From contig AP018173.1 of NCBI GenBank assembly GCA_002368175.1, positions 124,001 to 188,000 on the forward strand: a stretch of DNA of 64,000 nt, in the 5' to 3' direction. Below, piece by piece: positions 35,382 to 44,666 of the stretch. The position numbers were made by a program, and so were the translations under genes. Under the pieces are notes generated by a model, which was not told the DNA's origin, searched no databases, and saw only the letters and a list, made by a program, of their open reading frames with translations. Numbering within the stretch: position 1 is the stretch's first letter; each line of letters starts with the position of its first letter. The stretch is from Calothrix sp. NIES-2098 (lineage in GTDB: Bacteria; Cyanobacteriota; Cyanobacteriia; Cyanobacteriales; Nostocaceae).

Positions 35382-36722
35382 TTATATACCAAACTTCCAC
35401 CTAGTTATTTGTTCTAATTCTTCAAGTGATGGTTGCCATTTCTCTAATAATCCACTACGTATACTTCTCCTCACCCACGGATGTAAATCATATCTTTGAT
35501 TACCCTTAACGTCTTGTGCGTGTAAAATTAAAGACCATCTCTCTAGTTGAGTCCGTGCAGCTCTTCCATCTGAATCTGATAGCTCCAAAGTACCGCATAA
35601 TTCTTCTAGAGGAACACCTGCGTCTACCCGACCCATATAATGCAGTACTTTTTTGGCTGCATCACTAATTCGCTGCCATGCTGTTTCTAGGGTAAATCGA
35701 TAAAATACTTCAACTTCTCCGTCAGCTTTCTCTAAGGCTGATAGAACTGGCTCTAACGCTTGATCGTCACAAACACGTCCAATAACAAAATGCAGTGCTA
35801 GTGGGGCACCACAGGATAACTCATGCACACGATGTAGCTGTTCATCATCCGCCTGTAACAGGGCTAGTATGTTTTTACACTCTGCTGCCTCAAATAACAA
35901 TTTGCGTGACCATTCTTCTTCTAGTCCTGGACATTCAATTGGTTTGACAAATGAAGGACTGCTCTTGAGACGGCTGGTTAAAAGTGCCCGACTGGGGTTT
36001 AGCATCCGGACAAGCTTAGAAAGAATATCTTCTATATCTGCCGTTTCAGCATTATCCAAAACAACTAGTAGTTTTTCTTTTCTAAGACATCTGATTACCT
36101 GTTCTCGTTCTGGAGGACAATCTAATTGCCGAGATATTTCGTAAAGAAACTGATCCCAATCAAGAGTCTCAGATTCATTTGTAATACGATTTTCAACTAG
36201 CTCACTCTCCCTAGCTTGAACCCACAGCACATCAGTAAATACATTTTTTGCGAGTGCTGCTTTAGCAATTTGACTAGCAGCTTCAGTCTTACCATATCCT
36301 GCAACGCCATTTAAGGAAAGAATAGGCAATTCCAGGGAATCAGTTAACTGACTAAGCACTCTTTCAATTAGTCGCTCGCGTCCCCACACTGTTTGGCAGC
36401 GAGCATTAGGTATATACAATCCACGATGCTGTGTCTTTTTTTCTAAGTCATTGACTTTTGCTTCTCGAAAATTATTGGTTGGTTTTTGACTTCTTGGGGT
36501 GTCATCAACAATTTCTTCCCAATTTTTTATTCCTACAGCATCACAGATAGCAACAAATACATCTCGGTCAATTGGCTCCCCCCTCCTAAACCGCTTTAAG
36601 GTTGATTCTGTAGTTTGGGCAGCCTCACACCAAGTAACAGATGTTGCTGCCCATCCTTTCTTTCTTCTCGCTTGATCAACAATTTTTAGACCTTGTTTAG
36701 ATGCTCTAAGAGAAATTGCCAT
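35382..36722 (-). CDS. STAND/NB-ARC-type ATPase with N-terminal HTH-like domain
   Basis: 446 residues. Positions 1-72 form the HTH-like domain common on cyanobacterial signalling ATPases (GWAATSVTWCEAAQTTESTL, RGEPIDRDVFVAICDAVG). The NTPase has Walker A GVAGYGKT (139-146), Walker B LLVVLDNAE (218-226) and an ALLTSR sensor, then a winged-helix region with LSCGAPLALHFV. Repeats that normally follow are on a separate gene downstream. Such proteins act as switches for stress or phage sensing. No effector domain is attached, so the output is unclear. Confidence 0.85.
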   Translation of the reverse strand: MAISLRASKQGLKIVDQARRKKGWAATSVTWCEAAQTTESTLKRFRRGEPIDRDVFVAICDAVGIKNWEEIVDDTPRSQKPTNNFREAKVNDLEKKTQHRGLYIPNARCQTVWGRERLIERVLSQLTDSLELPILSLNGVAGYGKTEAASQIAKAALAKNVFTDVLWVQARESELVENRITNESETLDWDQFLYEISRQLDCPPEREQVIRCLRKEKLLVVLDNAETADIEDILSKLVRMLNPSRALLTSRLKSSPSFVKPIECPGLEEEWSRKLLFEAAECKNILALLQADDEQLHRVHELSCGAPLALHFVIGRVCDDQALEPVLSALEKADGEVEVFYRFTLETAWQRISDAAKKVLHYMGRVDAGVPLEELCGTLELSDSDGRAARTQLERWSLILHAQDVKGNQRYDLHPWVRRSIRSGLLEKWQPSLEELEQITRWKFGI

Positions 36723-37011
36723 ACTTAAGCATATTTAAATACAAGTATATATTCCAACAAAAACTCTTTCCTTGCGGTTTTATAAACGCATTCGCTAGCT
36801 TTGCACAATTTAACTGATATGCCACGTTTAGCCAACGCTTGGCTTCTATTCGGCTCAATTTTGGTTCACTTTAGAAGTAGTCACAAAGATAAGCCAAAAC
36901 TAGAACGTTGAAATCTAGGTGCATCGGGGATTCTAGAGATATGAGACGAACGCCAGCACTAACCGAACGTCTCCTTTGTTCAACCAAATAGCTTGTTTAA
37001 GGACGACTTTG

Positions 37012-37197
37012 ATGAAACCCCAACAACAGCCCTTCATCCACACTGATGTACCCATCATAACAACTGTACCTGTTGACCCTGCTACGTTACCTCAGTGTTG
37101 GGTCAATGCACCTGGATTGATCTTGGCAACCGCTGCTTTAATTCGAGCAGTTACCACCCTGATTCAGGTCTTACGAGAGCCTCGTAAACAAAAATAG
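37012..37197 (+). CDS. Small membrane protein, 61 aa
   Basis: MKPQQQPFIHTDVPIITTVP, then a hydrophobic segment (APGLILATAALIRAVTTLIQ) and a basic tail (REPRKQK). It is followed by a strong terminator, which supports a real transcript. The start is the ATG 37012 after AAGGAC. Function unknown. Confidence 0.55.
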   Translation: MKPQQQPFIHTDVPIITTVPVDPATLPQCWVNAPGLILATAALIRAVTTLIQVLREPRKQK

Positions 37198-37214
37198 TCG
37201 GATTAATTACAGGT

Positions 37215-37248
37215 CGTACCTTCTTTTCTTGAGAAGGTACGATTTTTT
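37215..37248 (+). terminator. Strong rho-independent terminator
   Basis: CGTACCTTCT and AGAAGGTACG form a perfect 10-bp stem with a 7-base loop, then ATTTTTTC. It ends the transcript of the 61-residue gene. Confidence 0.85.
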
Positions 37249-37516
37249 CTTTGTATACAACGAAGAACCCCCAAATTCTTTGGAAGACATCGTACAAAAT
37301 TTGTGTAATAGTATACAATTATTTTAGCGCTCGCCCCTTCGCCTTTCCCCCAGAACTACCCCGGCAAGTAAAGACCTGAAGAATCGCACTTGCTTGGCGT
37401 GGCCATAGCGACTGGTAGTATGCAAAGATGTGTGGCCCAAAGTCTGCTGCACCAATTGCACAGGTACTAGCAGTACAAAAGCTTAAGCAAATTCATACAA
37501 GCTAGGCGATCGCATT

Positions 37517-37930
37517 TTAATCAATGACTTGCCTTCTACTAGATTTAATCTGTCCACGCTTGGTTTTACTATCAAGGCGTTTTTTTTGCGAACTGCGCGT
37601 TGGCTTAGTAGATTTGCGTTTTCTCTTGAATACAACTGCGCTTTTAATAAGTTCTTTAAGTCGTTCTAAAGCCTCTTCCCGGTTCTGCTCTTGGCTGCGG
37701 TGTTCTTGGGCTTTGATGACAATTACTCCCTCTTGGGTAATGCGTCTATCGTTTAGCTTCAACAGCTGCTCTTTATAAAAAGCGGGTAATGATGAAGCTT
37801 CAATGTCAAAGCGTAAGTGGATGGCGGTAGCAACCTTGTTGACGTTTTGACCACCTGCTCCTTGTGAGCGAATCGCGCTAATTTCGAGTTCGCTATCTGG
37901 GATGAGAATTTTTTGAGAAATTTGCAGCAT
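37517..37930 (-). CDS. arfB: Peptidyl-tRNA hydrolase ArfB (ribosome rescue)
   Basis: 137 residues. The N-terminal release-factor-like domain has the GGQ motif at 26-28 (RSQGAGGQNVNKVATAIHLR), which hydrolyses peptidyl-tRNA on stalled ribosomes; the C-terminal tail is strongly basic (RSSQKKRLDSKTKRGQ), as needed to enter the empty mRNA channel. Length is normal for ArfB/YaeJ. It is a housekeeping gene at the edge of the accessory region. Confidence 0.94.
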   Translation of the reverse strand: MLQISQKILIPDSELEISAIRSQGAGGQNVNKVATAIHLRFDIEASSLPAFYKEQLLKLNDRRITQEGVIVIKAQEHRSQEQNREEALERLKELIKSAVVFKRKRKSTKPTRSSQKKRLDSKTKRGQIKSSRRQVID

Positions 37931-38042
37931 ACCTTATATATAGCGTAGCGCGATGGCGCAAGCGATCGCCTATGGTGGGCACTACAGTTTTAGGGCAACC
38001 GTGGATTTTACCAAGCAGCAATAGCATGAAGCGATCGCTTCT

Positions 38043-39128
38043 TTAAAACCTTGGCAGCACTGTACCCGTGCCCGCGTTTTTCTTCGTGCGGACATAAGCC
38101 TTTGTTGTATCGGTTTTACTATGCCCCAACTGGTTTTGCACCTCAAAAACATTCTTATAATGCACCGCCCTGGTTGCATGAGAGTGCCTTAGCCAGTGAC
38201 AAGAAAATTCTATTTTGGCCACTTCAGATATATCTTGAATCAACCGTTTAATTGCGCGATCGCTCAACGGCAAGCCCCTTTTTTTTGGGTCAGGTGACAT
38301 ATTCGGGAAAACTGGCATCTTGTCACTAGCCATCCCCCGGTACTTTTTAAACTGCGATGATGTCTCGTGGTCTAACCCAATCTCCCGGTACTTCCCACCC
38401 TTCCCTCGAAACTTAATTGTGTAATACCCCCTTTGCCTATCCTCCGGTGTTGGGTCAAATTGCCATTGAAAGTTGTGCCAATATAAACCCGGATAATCTT
38501 CTTTGGGTTTCCCTGGTTCATCACCTGGAACAGTTACACGACCAACTTCACCAACCCGCATCCCACTATAAAAAAGCAAACTAAAAACTAGCCAGTGCTT
38601 CCCTCCCAACTGCTTGGCTGCTTGGGCAAGTTTCGCCATCTCCCAATCTTCTAAATACCGCTCTGCCTTCGGTAACTCACTGAAATTGTCGTAATTTATA
38701 GTACTTGCAATATTCCTCAGGAAATAGCCAACATTTTCTCCACTCCCGTAACTCCAGAGCGAACGCAACATCAATACTTGGTTAGATTTAGTATAAGGGG
38801 AAACCTCACCCCAAGAGGCAATAAATTCAAGTAACTTTGGTTGCTGGATTAATCTTAAATCAGGTATACCTTCATTGCGTACCCAATCGAGTAATTTTTG
38901 ACCAAAATGATAGTATTTCCGCTTAGTTTGCTCGCGGTTCTGACTACCCGCCCAAGCCACGATTAACTCCTCATCACTACCCACAGCAGGAGTGCGGTAA
39001 TAATACTGCCTAATAACCTCGCTAACCAGCTCCGGAGTAACTTGTTGCTTAGTATTCTGAGTTACACTTATGTGCTGGTCGCTCGAGAGAATTTCTACGG
39101 AGCTAACCTCGATACCTTCGACTGACAT
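38043..39128 (-). CDS. Tyrosine recombinase/integrase
   Basis: About 361 residues from ATG 39128; an earlier in-frame ATG at 39308 would run through hairpin-rich DNA and is unlikely. The catalytic set is visible: Arg in LLFYSGMRVGEVGRV, HWLRHSHATRA with His-x-x-Arg, His in LGHSKTDTTKAYVR and the Tyr. The N-terminal SAM-like domain includes KYYHFGQKLLDWVRNEG. It is distinct from the Tn554-type pair further right and may belong to an older integrated element. Confidence 0.88.
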   Translation of the reverse strand: MSVEGIEVSSVEILSSDQHISVTQNTKQQVTPELVSEVIRQYYYRTPAVGSDEELIVAWAGSQNREQTKRKYYHFGQKLLDWVRNEGIPDLRLIQQPKLLEFIASWGEVSPYTKSNQVLMLRSLWSYGSGENVGYFLRNIASTINYDNFSELPKAERYLEDWEMAKLAQAAKQLGGKHWLVFSLLFYSGMRVGEVGRVTVPGDEPGKPKEDYPGLYWHNFQWQFDPTPEDRQRGYYTIKFRGKGGKYREIGLDHETSSQFKKYRGMASDKMPVFPNMSPDPKKRGLPLSDRAIKRLIQDISEVAKIEFSCHWLRHSHATRAVHYKNVFEVQNQLGHSKTDTTKAYVRTKKNAGTGTVLPRF

Positions 39129-39161
39129 ATCAGAAAAATATTTACTCGACCATAAACATAT

Positions 39162-39279
39162 AGCTTCCTGGAAGTGCAGTTTCAGGAAGCTTTTATATTC
39201 TACAATGCAAGCGTGGATATGCCGGCATTGCCCCCAACTGTATTTGTGGTCAAAGTCCGCCCCGGCTTTGGGGTTTTTT
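39162..39279. other. Two hairpins upstream of the integrase
   Basis: AGCTTCCTG and CAGGAAGCT form a perfect 9-bp stem at about 39164-39193. CCCC and GGGG pair at 39260-39273 and are followed on the plus strand by TTTTTT. They lie between the minus-strand DUF3122 gene and the integrase, and are probably termination or att-type structures; no plus-strand gene is known to need them. Confidence 0.45.
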
Positions 39280-39300
39280 GAGTTCAAGATGTTACAGGGC

Positions 39301-39822
39301 TTAATCAATCTCTGTTACTAGCCATTGCCACTCGGTTACTACAGAGTTGGGGATATTTAGAACCAATGGCTTTCCACTCTCTACTGGCACATGAAGTTTG
39401 AGCGCATCGATGGTTGGCAGTTTGGCTAAGACATCAGTTAATTGATATTCACCCACATTGGAAGCGGGTGCAGTTACAGCATAAGCATCTGACGCCAACA
39501 GCAATTTTCCACCTGCTGTTTCAATTTCTAATGGTTGGGGGTGAGCAATTTCAACCACACCAGGAAACCCTACCAAGCGTAACCTTAAGTCTTTAACTGG
39601 ATTGTTGTAATTTTGTTTGAACAGCAGCACTTGCCAAGCATATCCAAATTCATCTTTGATGGATACTTGCGAGTGGTAGCGCAAAACGCTAGGTGAATCG
39701 TGATGTTGACGCAGCAGCGCCTGTGCTGGCTCCACACCCCATCCAGCAAAAGTTAACACTAGAATGATTACCAGGGCGCAACGCCAAAAATATTGCCAAA
39801 ATTTTCGCTTTTGTTGACACAT
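39301..39822 (-). CDS. DUF3122 family secreted/membrane protein
   Basis: About 173 residues from ATG 39822. A signal-anchor (YFWRCALVIILVLTFAGWGV) ends in PAQALLR, and the mature part reads SVLRYHSQVSIKDEFGYAWQ then VLLFKQNYNNPVKDLRLRLV, which is the DUF3122 family of cyanobacteria. Role unknown; periplasmic or lumenal location is likely. The split HTH gene lies 12 bases upstream on the same strand, so they may have formed an operon. Confidence 0.82.
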   Translation of the reverse strand: MCQQKRKFWQYFWRCALVIILVLTFAGWGVEPAQALLRQHHDSPSVLRYHSQVSIKDEFGYAWQVLLFKQNYNNPVKDLRLRLVGFPGVVEIAHPQPLEIETAGGKLLLASDAYAVTAPASNVGEYQLTDVLAKLPTIDALKLHVPVESGKPLVLNIPNSVVTEWQWLVTEID

Positions 39823-39833
39823 ACACTCAATAC

Positions 39834-40048
39834 TTATTTGACTGGGTGATAAAGACCATCTTTTTGAGAAAATTTCCATCCCGTACTCATGGGGTCGCGG
39901 TTACGAGTCCAGTTGATAAATTCTTGGGCAGTTTTGGTTTCCCTTTCTGCAATTAAACTTTGAGGACTAACAGCGAGTCTTGCGGCAAGGTTTTCGTTGG
40001 TTCTGGGTTGCAGTTCAACTTGGGGTTGATGGTATGAATAAGCTTGTC
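39834..40048 (-). pseudogene. 3' half of a gene split by an IS1-family element
   Basis: Encodes YSYHQPQVELQPRTNENLAA and RLAVSPQSLIAERETKTAQE, ending FSQKDGLYHPVK. Joined with the segment 42362-42664 across the 8-bp duplication AGCTTGTC it restores a 169-codon frame. The end resembles the C-terminus of the DprA-like protein near 55720 (HTH, then a W-x-x-K-D-P-type segment), so this is a DNA-binding-like domain. The piece alone lacks a native start. Confidence 0.85.
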
Positions 40049-40087
40049 GGCGTTGCATAATAGAGAGATGAATTGAGGTCATCTACT

Positions 40088-40509
40088 GTGCAATGTCCAT
40101 ACTGCGGAACTACGAAAATTCGTAAGAACGGAAAGCGAAAAGGTAAACAAAATTACATTTGCGTATCATGCGATCGCCAATTTATTGATGTGTACGATCC
40201 GCCAAAAGGATACTCAGAGGAGCTCAAAGAAGAATGTTTAAAAATGTATCTTAATGGTATGGGTTTTCGTGGTATTGAACGGGTTAAAGGTGTACATCAT
40301 ACTACGATCATTTATTGGGTCAAACAACTAGGAGAAAAGTTGCCAGACGTTCCGAAAGAAGATATCGTACCAGAAGTTGGAGAACTAGATGAATTAGAGA
40401 CATTCATAGGTTCAAAAAAAACAAAATCTGGCTGTGGACAGCAGTAAATCACTTTACTCAAGGCATTTTAGCCTGGGTTTTAGGAGACCATAGTGCTGAC
40501 ACCTTTGAG
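40088..40509 (+). pseudogene. IS1-family transposase, 5' part
   Basis: InsA-like zinc ribbon and HTH: YCGTTKIRKNGKRKGKQNYI, then GFRGIERVKGVHHTTIIYWV. InsB starts after a -1 slip at eight A (40414-40421), giving NKIWLWTAVNHFTQGILAWV and then the DDE domain; without the slip the frame ends at 40447. The gene is cut by ISAs1 at 40509 and continues at 42069. Start is GTG 40088; an ATG-less upstream extension reaches the inverted repeat. Confidence 0.88.
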
Positions 40510-42058
40510 CAGGGCGAACGCATCTTAATTGCTAATAAGAATTGGAAAGCAAATTCAAATATCTAGAATAAAGACAGTTTTCTGAGATAAATATTGAATA
40601 CAAATCAAAGGATAACCTTAGATATTTAAAATTTAATATTTGCCCTGAAGATATGATTTTAAATCAACAATTAGCAGTAAGTGAACAAGATGACTTAATA
40701 ACTGCGACCTGAATAGAAAATTAGTTATAGCCTGATTCAATGTCCTATAAAATCAGCTTGAAGCTAAGGAAAGTAATCTAGTTAAATATTGATTATCCAT
40801 TGCAGCTAGAAATTGTTTGTTTTTTACTCCTACCTTCACCCGTTTCTCTTTACCTAATAGATTCACTGCAATGTGGCGCAGAACTGCAAAATTTTGTGGT
40901 GCGTTATCTTTTCTTATGCGGCAATTATCTTCGTTTAATGCTACATCCAATACCCAATGTAGTGAATTTTCAATTCCCCAATGGCTGCGAATAGAATTAG
41001 CAAACTTTTGGGCGTTATCTTCCAGGCTACTAATAAAATAACGGGTTTCTACAGTTGTCTCGCCATCTAATTCCCGTACAGACTCCACCATGCCTATGCT
41101 ATTTAATTTTGCCCAAACTGAATCTGGGTCAAGCTTATTTCCGATATTAGATATCATTAGATAATGACGAATTTCGTGACGACCATGACTAACTTCTTCT
41201 GTTTTATACGTGCTATGCTTTAATCCTTGGAAGCCTGTTCTTATTCCTTCAGCAATCAGTTCTTCTACTTCATTAGCAAGATTTCCTTGATTCTTTTTTA
41301 AGGTAATTACGTAGTCTGCATCTTGCTGGGCAATTAACTTTACAATATTTTTTTGACAGCCTATTGCATCTATTGTCACAATACACCCAGACAGTTCTAG
41401 CACCTTTAACAACTCTGGGATTGCTGTAATTTCATTGGAATGAGAATCTACTTTTACTTGACCTAACACCATTCTATTTGTCGTTGCCCAGGCACTAACT
41501 ATTTCAATCGCACTTTGCCCAGATGCTTTATCATTAGAACCACATAGAGTCTTACCGTCAATTGCTACTATTTCCGCTGACGTTATCTTTTGTATTGTTC
41601 TCATCCATGACAGAAAACATTCTTGGAATTTTTGGGTATCTAATTGAGCAAATACCCTTGCAAATGTATCGTGTGATGGTATCCCGTTTGGTAACTCCAA
41701 AAACGTTTTTAACCATTCATATTTCGTGCAGCCATATAGTTCAATTGCCACCCAACTATCTGCTCCACAAATTACTGCACAGATGGCAATGGTAAGAATA
41801 TCAATTAACTTGTGCCGTTTTGTGCGATCTACTCTTGGATCTTCCATCTGTGCAAAGTGGTCAGCAATTGTAATTTTGGGCTTGAGCTTCACGCTTTTTT
41901 AGGTACTTGATTCTACATTTGACCATCCATCACTTTACCATCCTAGTCGCTTTAGTTATCCTCCATACCACCGACTAAGACGGAACTTTGCCGCTAGATT
42001 TTCCTGCTTTTAGCCCTTTTTTAGTATTCTTGTACTATATTTAGATGCGTTTGCCCTG
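40510..42058 (-). mobile_element. ISAs1-family insertion sequence, copy 2 (1549 bp)
   Basis: Same length, ends and transposase as copy 1. A 10-bp duplication CACCTTTGAG flanks it (40500-40509, 42059-42068). It is inserted in the IS1-family transposase gene, on the same strand as copy 1. Confidence 0.96.
40753..41892 (-). CDS. ISAs1-family transposase, copy 2
   Basis: The 379-residue protein is identical to that at 25058-26197, with the same DDE layout (VAIDGKTLCGS, VTIDAIGCQKN, HWGIENSLHW). Identity over the whole element points to a very recent transposition between the two loci, about 15.7 kb apart. Confidence 0.96.
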   Translation of the reverse strand: MKLKPKITIADHFAQMEDPRVDRTKRHKLIDILTIAICAVICGADSWVAIELYGCTKYEWLKTFLELPNGIPSHDTFARVFAQLDTQKFQECFLSWMRTIQKITSAEIVAIDGKTLCGSNDKASGQSAIEIVSAWATTNRMVLGQVKVDSHSNEITAIPELLKVLELSGCIVTIDAIGCQKNIVKLIAQQDADYVITLKKNQGNLANEVEELIAEGIRTGFQGLKHSTYKTEEVSHGRHEIRHYLMISNIGNKLDPDSVWAKLNSIGMVESVRELDGETTVETRYFISSLEDNAQKFANSIRSHWGIENSLHWVLDVALNEDNCRIRKDNAPQNFAVLRHIAVNLLGKEKRVKVGVKNKQFLAAMDNQYLTRLLSLASS

Positions 42059-42068
42059 CACCTTTGAG

Positions 42069-42332
42069 CCATTATGGGAAATTGTTGAACAGTGGAAAAG
42101 CTATTTTTATGTGACCGATGGCTGGAAGGTTTATCCCAATTTTATACCTGATGGAGACCAAATTGTGAGTAAAACATATATGACGCGAGTGGAAAATGAA
42201 AATACCCGATTACGTCATTATCTTGCACGTCTTCACAGAAAAACTTTATGCTATTCCAAATCAGAACAAATGCTGAGACACTCAATTAAATTATTACTTC
42301 ATTATTTGAAGTATCAAATTGTACCTACATAA
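42069..42332 (+). pseudogene. IS1-family transposase, 3' part
   Basis: Continues the InsB frame: PLWEIVEQWKSYFYVTDGWK, IVSKTYMTRVENENTRLRHY and YSKSEQMLRHSIKLLLHYLK, the usual IS1 C-terminus with the Glu of the DDE triad in VENENTRLRHY. It joins perfectly with 40088-40509 when ISAs1 and one duplication are removed. Confidence 0.9.
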
Positions 42333-42361
42333 ATAAATTCATCTCTCTATTCAGCAACGCC

Positions 42362-42664
42362 AGCTTGTCTTTTTGCTCTAGTGTTGTATCTACCAGAGGC
42401 CATCGCTCTCTCCATCTGCTCCAACTTCTTAGTAATCGCTTCTAGTTTGGTTTCCAGCTTCTTTTCTAGCTGCTTAACTGCAAAACTACTAGGGGTAATA
42501 TCGATATCAATATTGCTATCAAACTGAGCTATCAATTCCTCTAAGGCTTGCAGCAATGCAATTGTATGACCTTGCCGATGTAGTTTTGATAGTTCTCTGA
42601 CTGCTGGAATTAGAGCAGTAGGCACGCGAATCATTTCGCTTGGTGGAGTCTTGTGGTCAGCCAT
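42362..42664 (-). pseudogene. 5' half of the gene split by the IS1-family element
   Basis: MADHKTPPSEMIRVPTALIP starts a protein with a coiled coil (VKQLEKKLETKLEAITKKLE) up to RYNTRAKRQA, where the element begins. The frame then runs a few codons into the IS end. Rejoined with 39834-40040 it gives 169 residues: ribbon-helix-helix-like N-terminus, coiled coil, HTH-like C-terminus. It resembles plasmid partition or regulatory proteins of cyanobacteria; exact role unknown. Confidence 0.85.
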
Positions 42665-42728
42665 GATATCAATTTTGATAGCAATAAACTGATTTTAGGA
42701 TGAAAGCGATCGCCCTCACCCAATACAA

Positions 42729-42755
42729 GCGTTCACGTAGTGTCTCGCAGAGAGG
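42729..42755 (+). repeat. Dispersed repeat copy (GTCTCGCAGAGAGG type)
   Basis: Shares CGTAG-GTCTCG-AGAGA with 27996-28025 and, inverted, with 54396-54427. Short interspersed repeats of this type are common in Nostocales genomes. Confidence 0.5.
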
Positions 42756-42894
42756 AAACTAAAGCGATGAGGCAAGAGCGATGGCACGAATAGCACTCAG
42801 GTGAGTTTACTTTCCGAACACTTTATTAAGCACATCCGCAATGAGATATTATGTAACAAAAACATTAATAAAATTAATTTTTTCCAGCAAAATT

Positions 42895-43389
42895 ATGATG
42901 AAAATTTTTTATAAGAATGTGATTTTTGGATTATTAGCTTTACTAATTACCATACTTATTTGCGGTACAATTCCGACTTGGGCAGCAAACCCTAATTTAG
43001 ATGGCGACTCACAGCCTACAAGAATCAAGCTAAATGAATGTCTTGCAGATGTAAAAGAGGTGACAGCTTGGGGCGAGGAAGAAACATTGGATGCAGCTCG
43101 TGAAACTTGTGAACTCCGCAAAGCTCACGCCCAACAAAAGACGCGGTTTTTAACATCTTTAAAGAAACTACAACAGGAGTATAAAGATTCTACAAATCAC
43201 GGATTTGATAAACATTTACCTACAGCTATTGCAGATTCATGGACAATTGTGAAAAGTTGCATTGATTTCAAAGAAGGATTTACATATCCCCACAATATAG
43301 CTTTATTGAAAGTGCCAGAGAATGTTCGCATTCGTTGTTACTCGCTAGGTGCAGATTTAGTAGAATCCGCACTGTTTAATCAAAAATAA
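42895..43389 (+). CDS. Secreted hypothetical protein
   Basis: About 164 residues from ATG 42895 or 42898. A signal peptide (NVIFGLLALLITILICGTIP) ends at TWAANPN; four Cys residues sit in a helical mature part (NECLADVKEVTAWGEEETLD, RETCELRKAHAQQ, VKSCIDFKEGF, RIRCYSLGADL), probably forming two disulphides. Function unknown; periplasm or outside likely. It stands alone before the Tn554-like module. Confidence 0.65.
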   Translation: MMKIFYKNVIFGLLALLITILICGTIPTWAANPNLDGDSQPTRIKLNECLADVKEVTAWGEEETLDAARETCELRKAHAQQKTRFLTSLKKLQQEYKDSTNHGFDKHLPTAIADSWTIVKSCIDFKEGFTYPHNIALLKVPENVRIRCYSLGADLVESALFNQK

Positions 43390-43577
43390 AAGTCCAGCAG
43401 ATTTAGTAGAGCGATCGCGCTACACGCTATCATCCATCCAACCGCACTTAGGGCTTATATTTAGCTAATTTATTTATTTCTACCACGTAAACAACAACAA
43501 TGTTGACTAGTCATTCTGTACGTCGTATAATTTTAATATATTGCTATTCTACAACGTAAATTAAATAAACCAAGTAA

Positions 43578-44666
43578 ATGAAGGTTCAAAGGGTTCGCAT
43601 CCCCGATACTGACAGAGTGACGTGGTTGGTGCTGGATGACAACTATCTATCAATTCAACCCATTCAGAGCTATTTGCAGTACCTAGAAAGCATTGAACGT
43701 TCTCCCAACACAGTTCATGCTTACGCAGGTCACTTAAAGCTGTTCTGGGAATTTTTGAGGGATTCCAAAATTGATTGGAAGGATATCAGTTTAGAAAAGC
43801 TAGCAGATTTTATTCACTGGTTGCGTAGTCCAGAACCAAAGGTTATTTCTATTCAAACCCAAGAAGCCAAACGAACTGAGCGTACTGTTAACACTATCCT
43901 TTCTGCCGTTTGTAACTTCTACGATTTTCACTACCGGATGGGAAATGTAGAAGAACTGAAAGTTTACGGTCAGCAGTTTTACTCTGGAAGTCGTTCATAT
44001 AAGCCATTTTTACACCACATTACAAAGGGCAAACCAGTAAAAAAAAGTCTCATCAAATTAAAAGAACCTCGCATACCACCGGAGATTTTAACAGGTAAGC
44101 AAGTAAGAGAGCTAATTTCAGCTTGTAATTGTAGACGAGATAAGTTTTTGATTTCCTTGCTTTATGAGAGTGGAATGAGAATTGGACAAGCTTTAGGGCT
44201 ACGTCATGAAGATGTTCGTTCATGGGATAACGAGATTTATATTGTCCCAAGAACAAACAATGTTAATGGTGTAAGAGCTAAATCTAAAAACTCTTATGTA
44301 GTTCACGTTTCCAAAGAACTAATGACTCTTTATTCCGATTACTTAATTTACGAGTATCCAGAGGATTTGGAGTCAGATTATGTATTTATTAATATTTGGG
44401 AAGGTGAAACAGGAAATGCTTTAACTTACTCAAGTGTTGCGGCTTTATTTCGTCGCTTAGAAAAGAAAACGGGGATTAAAACCAGCCCACACATATTTCG
44501 GCATACCCATGCTACAGAATTAATCCGCCAAGGTTGGGACATGGCTCACGTTCAGAAGCGGTTAGGTCATGCCAGCGTCCAAACTACTATCAATACCTAC
44601 ACTCACTTGACAGATAACGATCTCAAAGAAGCTTATCAAGAATATTTGCAGCAACGAGATAAATAA
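43578..44666 (+). CDS. tnpA: Tn554-type tyrosine recombinase A
   Basis: 362 residues, the size of Tn554 TnpA. The catalytic residues are visible: Arg in YESGMRIGQALGLRHEDV, HIFRHTHATELIRQGWD with His-x-x-Arg, then HASVQTTINTYTHL containing the Tyr. The N-terminal core-binding domain includes RSPNTVHAYAGHLKLFWEFL. The next gene starts right at its stop (44667), so the recombinases are co-translated. Tn554 transposition needs A, B and C; all three positions are filled here. Confidence 0.92.
   Translation: MKVQRVRIPDTDRVTWLVLDDNYLSIQPIQSYLQYLESIERSPNTVHAYAGHLKLFWEFLRDSKIDWKDISLEKLADFIHWLRSPEPKVISIQTQEAKRTERTVNTILSAVCNFYDFHYRMGNVEELKVYGQQFYSGSRSYKPFLHHITKGKPVKKSLIKLKEPRIPPEILTGKQVRELISACNCRRDKFLISLLYESGMRIGQALGLRHEDVRSWDNEIYIVPRTNNVNGVRAKSKNSYVVHVSKELMTLYSDYLIYEYPEDLESDYVFINIWEGETGNALTYSSVAALFRRLEKKTGIKTSPHIFRHTHATELIRQGWDMAHVQKRLGHASVQTTINTYTHLTDNDLKEAYQEYLQQRDK

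Larger units (their letters stand above)
40049..42361 (+). mobile_element. IS1-family element, itself split by ISAs1 copy 2
   Basis: Inverted ends begin GGCGTTGC and share AATAGAGAGATGAATT after two differing bases. AGCTTGTC is duplicated outside (40041-40048 and 42362-42369), an 8-bp target duplication as for IS1. Without the nested ISAs1 copy and one 10-bp duplication it is 754 bp, a normal IS1 size. It inserted in the HTH-like gene first; ISAs1 came later. Confidence 0.92.

Noticed and set aside
39258..39279. Terminator of a plus-strand gene
   Set aside because: No plus-strand gene ends upstream of it, so it is listed only as a hairpin.
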